Assembly: GCA_002315655.1 (NCBI GenBank)
Contig: DCHO01000004.1
Coordinates: forward strand, 69,841 to 85,731
Length of the DNA: 15,891 nucleotides
DNA from: Christensenella sp. UBA1750
GTDB taxonomy: Bacteria; Bacillota; Clostridia; Christensenellales; UBA1750
Direction: 5' to 3'
The notes beneath the pieces were generated by a model. The model had not been told where the DNA came from and searched no databases. It was given only the letters and a program-made list of their open reading frames with translations. Within the stretch, counting starts at the first letter, position 1. The number at the start of each line of letters is the position of its first letter. The position numbers and the translations under genes are program-made. Below are positions 1-7,192 of this stretch, in pieces.

Positions 1-1152
1 CACTGCTGGCAGGGCGACGATGTGGGCGGCTTTGAGTCCTTAGGCGGCGCGCTCTCCGGCGGCATCCAGACCACCGGCAATTATCCCGGCAAGGCCAGAA
101 CCCCCGCCGAGCTCATGGCCGACTTTGAAAAGGCCATCTCCCTGATCCCCGGCAAGAAGCGCATCAACCTGCACGCCAATTATGCCATTATGGCAGAGGG
201 CGAGCACTGTGACCGCGATGCCCTGGAATACCGCCACTTTGCCCCCTGGGTGGAGTTTGCCAAGAAGAACAACTTGGGCATCGACTTTAACCCCACCTTC
301 TTCTCCCATCCTCTTGCCGCAGATTCCCTGACCCTTTCCTCCCCCAACGAAGAAACCAGAAAATTCTGGGTGCGCCACACCATCTGCTGCCGGAAGATTG
401 CCTCACAGATTGCCGCCGAGCTGGGCTCTCCCGTCCTTGACAACATCTGGATTCCCGACGGCTATAAGGACATTCCCGCCGACCGCATTTCTCCCCGTCT
501 GCGCCTGAAAAAATCCCTCGACGAGATTTTCGCCGTCCCCGCTCCCGGCGTCATCGACGCGGTGGAAAGCAAGGTCTTCGGCATCGGTCTGGAAGCCTTC
601 ACCGTCGGCTCCAACGAGTTCTATACCGCCTACGCCGCCTCTCACCCCGGCGTTTACAACCTGCTGGACACCGGCCACTATCATCCCACCGAGGTGGTCT
701 CCGAGAAGATCTCCGCCCTGCTGTGCTACTTTGACAAGCTGCCCCTGCACGTTTCCCGCCCCATCCGCTGGGACTCCGACCACGTTGTCCGCTTAGACGA
801 TGAACTCAAGGAGCTGTCCAAGGAGATCGTCGCCGCTGACGCCATGGATAAGGTCATCATCGGTCTTGACTTCTTCGATGCCTCCATCAACCGCGTCGCC
901 GCCTGGGTCATCGGTACCCGCAACATGGAAAAGGCTCTGCTCTGGGCGCTGCTCCAGCCCCATGCTGCCTTAAAGAAACTGCAGGACGAAGGAAAGTTCA
1001 CCGAGCTGCTCATGCAGCAGGAGGAACTCAAATCCTACCCCTACGGTGCCGTTTGGGAGCACTACTGCGAGCTGCAGGGCGTACCTTTCGACGAATCCTG
1101 GTATAAGGAAGTCGCCGACTACGAAAAGACCGTCCTCTCCCTGCGCAAATAA
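1..1152 (+). CDS. rhaA: L-rhamnose isomerase, 5' end missing
   Basis: Interconverts L-rhamnose and L-rhamnulose, the first cytoplasmic step of rhamnose catabolism. The reading frame is open from base 1, where it encodes HCWQGDDVGG, the N-terminal signature of this family. The GTG at base 22 is therefore an internal valine and not a start. 383 residues are visible. Rhamnose isomerases are about 420 residues long, so roughly 35 are lost to the left. Family blocks are present in order: LGIDFNPTFFSH (visible residues about 92-103), the GLEAFTVGSNEF block, LDTGHYHPTE (about 222-231), RPIRWDSDHVV (about 253-263) and GLDFFDASINR (about 288-298). The last three carry the His and Asp residues expected for the metal centres. 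The gene ends in TAA, 12 bases before a terminator hairpin, and an alpha-L-rhamnosidase lies downstream, which fits a rhamnose-use locus. Identification is secure; which other rha genes lie upstream cannot be seen. Confidence 0.96.
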   Translation, partial: HCWQGDDVGGFESLGGALSGGIQTTGNYPGKARTPAELMADFEKAISLIPGKKRINLHANYAIMAEGEHCDRDALEYRHFAPWVEFAKKNNLGIDFNPTFFSHPLAADSLTLSSPNEETRKFWVRHTICCRKIASQIAAELGSPVLDNIWIPDGYKDIPADRISPRLRLKKSLDEIFAVPAPGVIDAVESKVFGIGLEAFTVGSNEFYTAYAASHPGVYNLLDTGHYHPTEVVSEKISALLCYFDKLPLHVSRPIRWDSDHVVRLDDELKELSKEIVAADAMDKVIIGLDFFDASINRVAAWVIGTRNMEKALLWALLQPHAALKKLQDEGKFTELLMQQEELKSYPYGAVWEHYCELQGVPFDESWYKEVADYEKTVLSLRK

Positions 1153-1164
1153 TCAACAATCCAT

Positions 1165-1203
1165 GCCGGAATTTGCCCTTTCATCGGATAAATTCCGGCT
1201 TTT
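1165..1203 (+). terminator. Rho-independent terminator after rhaA
   Basis: Perfect 10-bp arms (GCCGGAATTT at 1165-1174 and its complement at 1190-1199) enclose a 15-base loop and are followed by a short T run (1200-1203). The position just after the rhaA stop supports transcription termination. Confidence 0.8.
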
Positions 1204-1264
1204 CGCATCCAAAAAGCATCCCCGTTTATGGGGCTGTGATGCAGCATTCGGCAGTGAGCTTCAA

Positions 1265-1500
1265 CCCGGCAACCCGTAGGGGCGGGGTCTCCCCGCCCTT
1301 CACCGCGCTGACCGCGGCCGCAGCCGAGACCTGGCACCGCAGGTGACTGAAGGGGGCTTCCTTTGGCTCCTCCATTTATGGGGGAGCTGGCAAAAATCAG
1401 GCTTGCCTGATTTTTGCCTGAGGGAGTCCCCGGGCGCGGTTACGCCGCGCCCGGCACCCATGGAGGATACCCCCATGCGGGGTATCCTCCATGGGTGCAT
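1265..1500. repeat. Cluster of hairpin repeat modules between rhaA and the rhamnosidase gene
   Basis: This covers most of the 380-base non-coding gap 1153-1532. Four clean inverted repeats follow one another: 1280-1298 (8-bp arms, loop TCT), 1389-1418 (14-bp arms, 2-base loop), 1430-1454 (10-bp arms, loop TTACG) and 1454-1498 (20-bp arms, loop CATGC). A weaker imperfect stem lies at about 1355-1388 (GGCTCCTCC against GGGGGAGC). No reading frame here has a credible ribosome binding site. The style is that of intergenic repeats scattered through many Clostridia genomes, so a dispersed repeat family is the likely explanation; copy number cannot be judged from this window. No promoter for the downstream gene was recognised here. 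Confidence 0.75.
1454..1498 (+). repeat. Long perfect hairpin upstream of the rhamnosidase start
   Basis: The arms 1454-1473 and 1479-1498 are perfectly complementary over 20 bp, with the 5-base loop CATGC. The right arm ends 17 bases before the AAAGGAG ribosome binding site (1516-1522) of the rhamnosidase gene. There is no T run, so it is not a classical terminator. It could be a mobile repeat end or an mRNA stabilising or translation-modulating stem. Confidence 0.8.
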
Positions 1501-1532
1501 CCTCAACCCACCAAGAAAGGAGCATCCCCACA

Positions 1533-3851
1533 ATGATCGGCAACCTTCCAAATGTCACCTGGATCAAGCCCGCCTCCCTCCCCTCTGTCAGCGACCATGC
1601 CCGCATGGTTCTTTTCCGTCTGGAATTTGAAATTTCCGCCCCCGTTTCCTCCTGCGAACTGCGCATTTCCGCCGCCGACCGCTACCGTCTTTATATCAAC
1701 GGTGCCTCTGTCGTCTGCGGCCCCCGCAAGGGCGACAAGTGGAGCCACTACTATGAGACCGTGGACATCGCCCCCTATTTACGCGAAGGCTTCAATGCGC
1801 TCACCGTCCGCGTGGTCGCATTCCCCGAAAAGGGGGTCAGCGAATCCGAGCACGCTCCCATCTCCCAGTACAGCGCAAATTTGGGCAATCTTCTCATGGT
1901 GGACGGCAAAATAGCAACCGCAGACGGCCTGACCGCTTCTCTTTCCACCGGTCAGGCCGACTGGACGTGCGCCTTTGACCCGTCCTACGCCATTTCCGGC
2001 AACACCTACATCTTCGGCACGGAGCATTTCGATGCCGCATCCGTCCTCCCCTGGCGCGAAAACAAGCCGCTCAATCTCCCCAAAGCGGAAATCGCCTTCG
2101 GCACCGGGATCAACAAGTACGGCGAGCTTTCCCCCATTCTGCTGACCCAGCGCATGATTCCCAACATGGAGGAAATCCCCGGCGAATTTGTGAAGGAAAT
2201 GCCTCTGCACAAAGAGGAAAAAGGCTTCACCTTTGACAAAAACGGCATAGCCGTCATTCCCGCCCACGAAAAGCGCGTGATTGAGCTGGACGCCGGCGTG
2301 GAGCGCACCGCCTACTTAAAGCTCATCGGCAAAGGGTGCGGCGGCAAGGTCACGATCTATTACGCCGAACGCTACTTCCCGAGGGACGAAACCGTTCCCA
2401 CCGGCCCCATGCGCCGCGACGACTGGGAAAACGGCTACTTGGGCTCCCGCAGAAGCGGCACCGACTTTATGACGGGTCTGCACGACATTCTGACCCTCAC
2501 TGACACCGAAACCGCCTTTGAAAACTTCTGGTTCCGCACCTTCCGCTTCGTGCGCATCGAGGTGGAAGCGGGCGATGCACCCGTGACCCTCAAAAAGCCC
2601 GATTACTTGATGACCGCCTATCCCCTTAAAGTGACGGCAAAATTCACCTTCCCCGAGGAAAAGTGGGACAGGCTGTGGGACATTGCCGTGCGCACCTTGC
2701 GCAACTGTATGCACGAGACCCACGAGGACTGCCCCTACTATGAGCAGCTACAATACACCTTCGACACCCGCTTGCAGATGCTTTTCACCTACGCCATCTC
2801 CGCCGACGCCCGTATGGCGAAGAACGTGCTGTGGGACTATCACAGCTCCCAGCTCCCCGACGGCATCCTGCAAAGCCGCACCCCCTGTTTCTTCACGCAG
2901 GTCATCCCGGATTTCTCGATTTCGTGGATCTTCATGCTCAAAGAATACGCCGAACAGACCGGCGACCTGTCCGTCATCGACCAATATAAGCCCACCATGG
3001 ACGGCGTGCTGAACTTCTACAAATCCCACATCAATGCAGACGGTCTTGTGGAGCACCTTGGCTACTGGGAATTTTCCGACTGGCTGGATGTGTGGCCGGT
3101 GGGCATCCCCAACGCCACCTTCAAGGGCGCGTCCACGTTGCACAACCTTTTCTACGCCTTGGGTCTGCGCACCGCCGCCGACATGATGAAAAAGCTCAAC
3201 CGCTTGGAGGAAGCCGCCATCTACGACAGACAGGCGGACGCAATCGGTGCCGCCGTGGTGAAATTCTGCTTTGAAGAAGAACGCGGCGTGCTCCGCGAAG
3301 GCCCTGACTGCCATGAGCATTCCCAGCACGCGCAGGTGCTCGCCACCCTCTGCGGCGCACTGACCGGCAAGACCGCCGAAAACGCCATGCGTCACGCCAT
3401 GGAGGATGAAGATATGCTGCAATGCACCTTCCCGTGGCACACCATCCTGCTCCGCGCCCTGGACAAGGTCGGCCTGTATGACCTCTCCGCGCCCGTCTGG
3501 GAGCAGTACCTTTCCATGCTCGACCGCAACTTAACCACCATCCCCGAAAAGCCCGGCGACACCCGTTCCGATTGCCACGCCTGGAGCGCCCTGCCGCTTT
3601 ACGAATTCCCGCGGATGCTGCTGGGCGTGCAGATGACCTCGGACGGCTGGGAATCCATCAAAGTGGAGCCCCACGCCATCGGCATGGATCGGCTCTCCGG
3701 CACCGTGCCCACCCCCAAGGGCGACGTGTCCGTTACATGGTTTACGGAAAACGGCACCATGCACATCAAAGTCTCCGCGCCGAATGTGCCTGTCACCGTT
3801 CTTGTCAACGGAAAAACCTACGAAGCTGTAAACGGCAAGTTTGAAATTTAG
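1533..3851 (+). CDS. GH78-type alpha-L-rhamnosidase, cytoplasmic
   Basis: Predicted to release L-rhamnose from rhamnosides. The start is the ATG at 1533 with AAAGGAG at 1516-1522; an in-frame ATG at 1491 lies inside a hairpin arm and has no ribosome binding site. The 772-residue product has a beta-sandwich N-terminal region with AADRYRLYING and GPRKGDKW (about residues 48-70), as in GH78 proteins. The helical catalytic domain follows from about residue 380, with THEDCPYYEQLQYTFDTRLQ (396-415) and a Trp/Asp-rich stretch, WEFSDWLDVWP (512-522), where GH78 catalytic and sugar-binding acids lie. The C-terminal part (WESIKVEPHAIG onward) matches the rhamnosidase C-terminal beta domain. No signal peptide or membrane segment is present, so the substrate is probably imported. 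Its neighbours are rhamnose isomerase and a sugar isomerase 12 bases downstream. The family is clear; the exact substrate is not. Confidence 0.88.
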   Translation: MIGNLPNVTWIKPASLPSVSDHARMVLFRLEFEISAPVSSCELRISAADRYRLYINGASVVCGPRKGDKWSHYYETVDIAPYLREGFNALTVRVVAFPEKGVSESEHAPISQYSANLGNLLMVDGKIATADGLTASLSTGQADWTCAFDPSYAISGNTYIFGTEHFDAASVLPWRENKPLNLPKAEIAFGTGINKYGELSPILLTQRMIPNMEEIPGEFVKEMPLHKEEKGFTFDKNGIAVIPAHEKRVIELDAGVERTAYLKLIGKGCGGKVTIYYAERYFPRDETVPTGPMRRDDWENGYLGSRRSGTDFMTGLHDILTLTDTETAFENFWFRTFRFVRIEVEAGDAPVTLKKPDYLMTAYPLKVTAKFTFPEEKWDRLWDIAVRTLRNCMHETHEDCPYYEQLQYTFDTRLQMLFTYAISADARMAKNVLWDYHSSQLPDGILQSRTPCFFTQVIPDFSISWIFMLKEYAEQTGDLSVIDQYKPTMDGVLNFYKSHINADGLVEHLGYWEFSDWLDVWPVGIPNATFKGASTLHNLFYALGLRTAADMMKKLNRLEEAAIYDRQADAIGAAVVKFCFEEERGVLREGPDCHEHSQHAQVLATLCGALTGKTAENAMRHAMEDEDMLQCTFPWHTILLRALDKVGLYDLSAPVWEQYLSMLDRNLTTIPEKPGDTRSDCHAWSALPLYEFPRMLLGVQMTSDGWESIKVEPHAIGMDRLSGTVPTPKGDVSVTWFTENGTMHIKVSAPNVPVTVLVNGKTYEAVNGKFEI

Positions 3852-3863
3852 GAGGAAATCAGT

Positions 3864-4667
3864 ATGAAGCTTTCCATGTCCACCTTAGGCTGCCCCGATT
3901 GGACATTTGAGCAGGTGCTCGAGCATTTCAGCGCCCTGCACTGTGACATTGAGATTCGCGGCATTGACGGCGAAATGGATGCCGACAGGATCGTGCGCTT
4001 CTTCCCGGAAAACGCGGAGGAAACCAAGCGTCTGATGCGCGAAAAAGGGCTGAAATTCGTCTCCTTCGGCGCATCCTGCAAGTTCCACGACCCCAAAACC
4101 CAGGCACAGAACATTGCCGAGGCCAAGACGGCCGTGGACGTTTGCGCCCGCATGGAGATTCCCTCCCTGCGCGTTTTCGGCAACGACATTCCCGACAAGA
4201 GCAAGACCGAGGAAACCGTGGTTTTTGCCTGCAACGGCTTTAAGGAGGTCTGCGCCTACGCCGAAAAGAAGGGCGTAAAGGTCAATCTGGAAGTGCACGG
4301 CGACTTTAACTCCGTGGAGGCCATCCACATTCTGCTGCGCGAAATGTCGGGCGTTCCCGCCTTCGGCATCATCTGGGATGTGGAGCACTCCGACAAGACC
4401 GTCGGGGACAACTTCCTGCCCTTCTATGAGCTGGTGAAGCCCCTCATCCACCACATCCACATCAAGGACTACCTGCGCGACGAGCACTACACCCTAAAGC
4501 TGCTGGGCGAAGGGCAGATTCCCCTTCCCGCCATCGTCCGCCAGCTGCAAAAGGACGGCTACGACGGCTACTATTCCTTCGAGTGGGAAAAGAAGTGGCA
4601 CCCCGAGCTGCCCGAACCCGAGATCGCCTTCCCGCACTTCGTCAACTACATGAAGCAGTTTGAATAA
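3864..4667 (+). CDS. Sugar phosphate isomerase/epimerase, AP-endonuclease-2-like TIM barrel
   Basis: 267 residues, a usual length for the xylose-isomerase-like TIM barrel family. The AGGAGG (3850-3855) overlaps the stop codon of the rhamnosidase gene and sits 8 bases before the ATG, so the two genes are co-transcribed and probably translationally linked. Candidate metal ligands fall at the expected strand ends: Glu143 (LEVHG), Asp172 with His175 (WDVEHS), His197 and His199 (HHIHIKD), and Glu240 or Glu242 (SFEWEKKW). GEGQIPL (about 215-221) is the family turn before the last helices. The substrate cannot be read from the sequence. The context suggests a sugar or sugar acid linked to rhamnoside breakdown, but that is inference. 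It is not a DNA endonuclease IV, whose additional His-rich metal motifs are absent. Confidence 0.85.
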   Translation: MKLSMSTLGCPDWTFEQVLEHFSALHCDIEIRGIDGEMDADRIVRFFPENAEETKRLMREKGLKFVSFGASCKFHDPKTQAQNIAEAKTAVDVCARMEIPSLRVFGNDIPDKSKTEETVVFACNGFKEVCAYAEKKGVKVNLEVHGDFNSVEAIHILLREMSGVPAFGIIWDVEHSDKTVGDNFLPFYELVKPLIHHIHIKDYLRDEHYTLKLLGEGQIPLPAIVRQLQKDGYDGYYSFEWEKKWHPELPEPEIAFPHFVNYMKQFE

Positions 4668-4672
4668 ACCTT

Positions 4673-4700
4673 AAAGGAGCGAAATTTTCGCTCCTTTTCC
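4673..4700 (+). terminator. Rho-independent terminator after the rhamnosidase-isomerase pair
   Basis: AAAGGAGCG and its complement CGCTCCTTT form a stem around an AAATTTT-type loop, ending in TTTT, beginning 5 bases after the isomerase stop. It separates this operon from the promoter at 4704. Confidence 0.82.
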
Positions 4701-4703
4701 GCA

Positions 4704-4732
4704 TTGACATTATAGGATATATCCTATATACT
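4704..4732 (+). promoter_or_regulatory. Consensus sigma-A-type promoter of the XRE regulator operon
   Basis: TTGACA at 4704-4709, an exactly 17-base spacer, and TATACT at 4727-4732. The -35 is perfect and the -10 matches five of six bases. Transcription should start near 4739, about 30 bases before the regulator ATG. Confidence 0.87.
4711..4728. promoter_or_regulatory. 18-bp perfect palindromic operator inside the promoter
   Basis: TATAGGATATATCCTATA is fully self-complementary. It fills the spacer and overlaps the first two bases of the -10 box, so a bound dimer would block RNA polymerase. The next gene encodes an HTH protein of a type that commonly represses itself, so autoregulation is the natural reading. 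Binding is inferred. Confidence 0.75.
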
Positions 4733-4768
4733 GAATCTGTAAAATCCGTTTCCGGAGAGGAAAGAGAA

Positions 4769-5053
4769 ATGGGAACTAAATTTGATGATTTCCTGCAGGA
4801 GCAGCTCAAAGACCCCGAGTTCCGCGCGGAATATGAAGCCTTGCAGCCCGAACACGCCATCATTCAGGCCATCATTGACGCAAGGCGCAACACAGGCCTT
4901 TCCCAACGGGAGCTGGCCGAAAAGACCGGGATTGCACAGGGCGACATCAGCAAGCTGGAAAACGGCAACGGCAATCCCTCCATCCGCACACTGCAAAGAC
5001 TGGCCAAGGGCATGGGGATGAAGCTGAAAATCGAGTTTGTGCCCGAAGCGTAA
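4769..5053 (+). CDS. XRE-family regulator, HigA-antitoxin-like
   Basis: 94 residues. The N-terminal part (DPEFRAEYEALQPEHAIIQA, about 15-34) resembles the extension found in HigA-type antitoxins. A standard HTH_3 domain follows, with helices in GLSQRELAEKTGIAQGDISK (about 43-62) and the family sequence LENGNGNPSIRTLQRLAKGM after it. GAGG at 4757-4760 lies 8 bases before the ATG. A strong promoter with an 18-bp palindrome precedes it, suggesting self-repression. No RelE/HigB-type toxin gene is found on either side; the upstream neighbour ends at a terminator and the downstream neighbour is a TIM-barrel enzyme 16 bases away. It is therefore either a solitary antitoxin turned regulator, possibly controlling the downstream enzyme, or an orphan left after loss of its toxin. 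Confidence 0.88.
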   Translation: MGTKFDDFLQEQLKDPEFRAEYEALQPEHAIIQAIIDARRNTGLSQRELAEKTGIAQGDISKLENGNGNPSIRTLQRLAKGMGMKLKIEFVPEA

Positions 5054-5069
5054 CAGGAGGAATGTCTCA

Positions 5070-5858
5070 ATGCCCGTGCTTGGAATGCCGACCCTGATTG
5101 AAAAACCGACGCTCATAGAAGCCTGCGCCCTGTGTCACGATTTGGGGCTGTCCTTTGTGGAGCTCAACATGAACCTGCCCGCCTTTGCGGATGTTTCCGC
5201 AATTTCAAGGGTGGAAATCCGCGCCATGCGGGAGCAGTACGGCATCTTTTTCACCCTGCATTTAGACGAGCGCATGGATTTGTGCGACTTTAACCCCCTT
5301 GTGCGGGGCGCCTATCTGGAAACCCTGCGCCGCGCCCTTGACCTTGCGCTGGAAACCAATATGCCGCTTCTCAATATGCACTTTTCCAAGGGCGTGTATT
5401 TCACCCTGCCGGAGAAAAAGGTGCACCTCTACGAACAGAAAAGGGAATCCGTGGAGAATGCCTTAAATGAGGTAAAAACGCTGGTGGCGCAGACTGTCGG
5501 AAACGAGAATGTCAAGGTCTGCATCGAGAACACGGAAGGCTTTGCGCCCTTCGTGGCAGGGGATGTGGAAAGTCTGCTTTCCGATTCGCACTTTTCCCTG
5601 ACGCTGGATGTGGGGCACCGCTTTGTCGCGCCGGAAAGGGCAGAATACGAAGCCTTTTACGAAAAGCACGAAGACAAGCTGCGGCACATCCACCTTCACG
5701 ATGCCAAGGGCGGCAAAAACCATCTGCCGCTGAACACCGGCGAACTTGACTGGCGCGCCGCGCTTTCTTTTGCGGATGCCCACGCCTGCACCACCGTCAT
5801 CGAGGTCAAGACCATATCTGCGCTGACGCAGTCGGTTCATTTGCTGCAACACGAATAA
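5070..5858 (+). CDS. Second sugar isomerase/epimerase-like TIM-barrel protein
   Basis: 262 residues starting at the ATG at 5070, with AGGAGG at 5055-5060. An upstream in-frame GTG at 5037 lies inside the preceding gene and lacks a ribosome binding site. Family residues are visible: Glu31 (VELN), His104 (NMHFSKG), Glu153 (CIENTEGF), Asp180 and His183 (LDVGH), His206/His208/His210 with Asp211 (HIHLHD), and Glu245. The HIHLHD and NTGELDW stretches are typical of xylose-isomerase-like TIM barrels. It has little obvious similarity to the other isomerase at 3864-4667, so it is not a recent duplicate. It lies 16 bases after the XRE gene and most likely shares its transcript. The substrate is unknown. 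Confidence 0.83.
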   Translation: MPVLGMPTLIEKPTLIEACALCHDLGLSFVELNMNLPAFADVSAISRVEIRAMREQYGIFFTLHLDERMDLCDFNPLVRGAYLETLRRALDLALETNMPLLNMHFSKGVYFTLPEKKVHLYEQKRESVENALNEVKTLVAQTVGNENVKVCIENTEGFAPFVAGDVESLLSDSHFSLTLDVGHRFVAPERAEYEAFYEKHEDKLRHIHLHDAKGGKNHLPLNTGELDWRAALSFADAHACTTVIEVKTISALTQSVHLLQHE

Positions 5859-5862
5859 ATAC

Positions 5863-5900
5863 AAAAACTCCTGCCGGAAATCGCTCCGACAGGAGTTTTT
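5863..5900. terminator. Bidirectional terminator between convergent operons
   Basis: AAAAACTCCTG (5863-5873) and CAGGAGTTTTT (5890-5900) form the outer stem, with an additional CGGA/TCCG stem inside. A-rich and T-rich flanks allow termination of the + strand operon ending at 5858 and the - strand operon ending at 5912. Confidence 0.9.
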
Positions 5901-5911
5901 ATGTCATCTGC

Positions 5912-6694
5912 TTATTTCAGATAAGTGTAAACCTCGCCCGCCTCGAAGTATTTCGCCTCGATGCCGGGGAACTTTTCGTTGAGATGCTTGACCAGATGCT
6001 CCATGCCGTTCTTCTCGCTGCCGGCATGGCCGCAGGTGAGCAGGGCGCGGTGGAAGCCCAGCTGTGCGCCGTCCCGGACATACTCGCCGATGCGCCATTC
6101 GCAGGTCTCGCCCACAAGAATGACCTCGCAGTCGGTGTCGCGGAGGTATTCATAGTGCTTTTCGTCGCCGTAAGCGCCGATGAGCAGGGCAATCTTCGTC
6201 ATGGGCGTGTCCAGATCGCCGGTCAGGCGCACCCGGGCAATGCCCCAGCCTTGCTCAATGTCCCGCGCCATCTCTTTTGCGGTCATGGGGGTTTTCAGCT
6301 TCACGATGAAGTGCCCGTCAAAGTCGCAGTCCCAAGGGAGAGCCGCCACTTCGCCCACGGTGATCACGTCCGGCTCATGGTCGTGGGCGTGGTCGTGGTA
6401 GCGGTAGACCGTCATGCCGGTGCCCTCCAGCAGCTTCTTTTTTGCCTGCATCACGGGATCATTGGGGATTTCGCCGTTATAGTCCCAGTGGTTGTAATAG
6501 GTGGGCTCATGGGTGATGAGCAGGTCTGCGCCCCATGCGGCGGCGGCGCGAATCACATCGGGCGTGGCGATAAAGCAGGTGGCGATCCTTTTGACTTCCT
6601 TATCCGCGCAGCCCGCTTTGAGGGTGTCAACGTGTTTTTCGTGAACGCTGGGGGATTCCGCGATCAGCGCGTCCATAATTTCGTATGCTTTCAT
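5912..6694 (-). CDS. NIF3-like dinuclear metal-centre protein
   Basis: 260 residues from the ATG at 6694, which has AGGAG at 6708-6704, 9 bases upstream. A TTG two codons earlier would be too close to that site. NIF3 proteins are hexameric, with a two-metal centre and poorly defined hydrolase-like roles. Visible signatures are DLLITHEPTYYNH (about 57-69), a His-rich segment HDHAHDHEPD (100-109), and GHAGSEKNGMEHL near the C-terminus (212-224), the usual last metal-ligand region. The first motif reads THEP where classical members read THHP, so one ligand position differs. It is the last gene of a - strand operon, 15 bases after the nuclease-like gene, and ends before a shared terminator. The family is well supported; the function is not known. 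Confidence 0.87.
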   Translation of the reverse strand: MKAYEIMDALIAESPSVHEKHVDTLKAGCADKEVKRIATCFIATPDVIRAAAAWGADLLITHEPTYYNHWDYNGEIPNDPVMQAKKKLLEGTGMTVYRYHDHAHDHEPDVITVGEVAALPWDCDFDGHFIVKLKTPMTAKEMARDIEQGWGIARVRLTGDLDTPMTKIALLIGAYGDEKHYEYLRDTDCEVILVGETCEWRIGEYVRDGAQLGFHRALLTCGHAGSEKNGMEHLVKHLNEKFPGIEAKYFEAGEVYTYLK

Positions 6695-6709
6695 AAACAA
6701 TTACTCCTT

Positions 6710-7174
6710 TCAGTGGAATCTTGAAAAATCCTTTTCCTCATATTTCTCATATTTCGGAAAAGCATATTCTTCTTTCTGATTGGTAACAGGGTTCCATTTG
6801 TTCCCGTTGAACCAGATGGAACGTTTTCCTGCGTTTTTTCCGTTCTTATTCGTTGAACATTCTTTCAGAAATTCTTCTGAAGAAAGAATCCACATTTTCC
6901 CAAGACGTTCCGAGACAAACACAAAATAGAAATTCGGTGTCAATTCATGGGTGATTGCCGCAAACAGTGCGGCATCTCCCGCCGTCACTTCCGTGGAACG
7001 CGCCTTAATCTGAATCTCAATGTAAGTCCCATCGCTTTTCTTGACCACGCAATCAACACCATGGTCATCAACCAACGGAAGGTAACAATCAATTCCCTCC
7101 ATCAACATCTGACCGACAATGTTGTATTCCATTCGTTTGCCAAATCCGGCAGAATGTCTGAAAGAATTATCCAT
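6710..7174 (-). CDS. Small PD-(D/E)XK nuclease-like protein
   Basis: 154 residues. The ATG at 7174 has GGAG at 7185-7182. The N-terminal helix contains Glu16 (GKRMEYNIVG), and the hairpin region reads VDDHGVDCVV followed by YIEIQIKARS, giving Asp41, Gln55 and Lys57 as the D...QxK variant of the PD-(D/E)XK core. Similar layouts occur in small stand-alone nuclease families such as the group I intron endonuclease-like PDDEXK_5 group. The C-terminal third is Lys/Asn/Tyr-rich without a recognised motif. Base composition is distinctly AT-rich compared with both neighbours: 6721-6780 has 17 G or C in 60 by hand count. The gene sits 18 bases after glycerate kinase and its stop precedes the NIF3 ribosome binding site by 1 base. 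The picture suggests recent acquisition into an existing operon. Cleavage activity is not proven. Confidence 0.72.
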   Translation of the reverse strand: MDNSFRHSAGFGKRMEYNIVGQMLMEGIDCYLPLVDDHGVDCVVKKSDGTYIEIQIKARSTEVTAGDAALFAAITHELTPNFYFVFVSERLGKMWILSSEEFLKECSTNKNGKNAGKRSIWFNGNKWNPVTNQKEEYAFPKYEKYEEKDFSRFH

Positions 7175-7192
7175 TTTGCTTCTCCATTTGGG

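Noticed and set aside
3864..4667. Endonuclease IV (nfo)
   Set aside because: The TIM-barrel family includes it, but the dense His/Asp/Glu trinuclear zinc motifs of endonuclease IV are not present, and the neighbours point to sugars.
4668..5069. Toxin partner for the HigA-like protein
   Set aside because: Both sides and both strands were checked for a small RelE/HigB-like gene. Upstream is a terminator plus promoter and downstream is a TIM-barrel gene; none was found.
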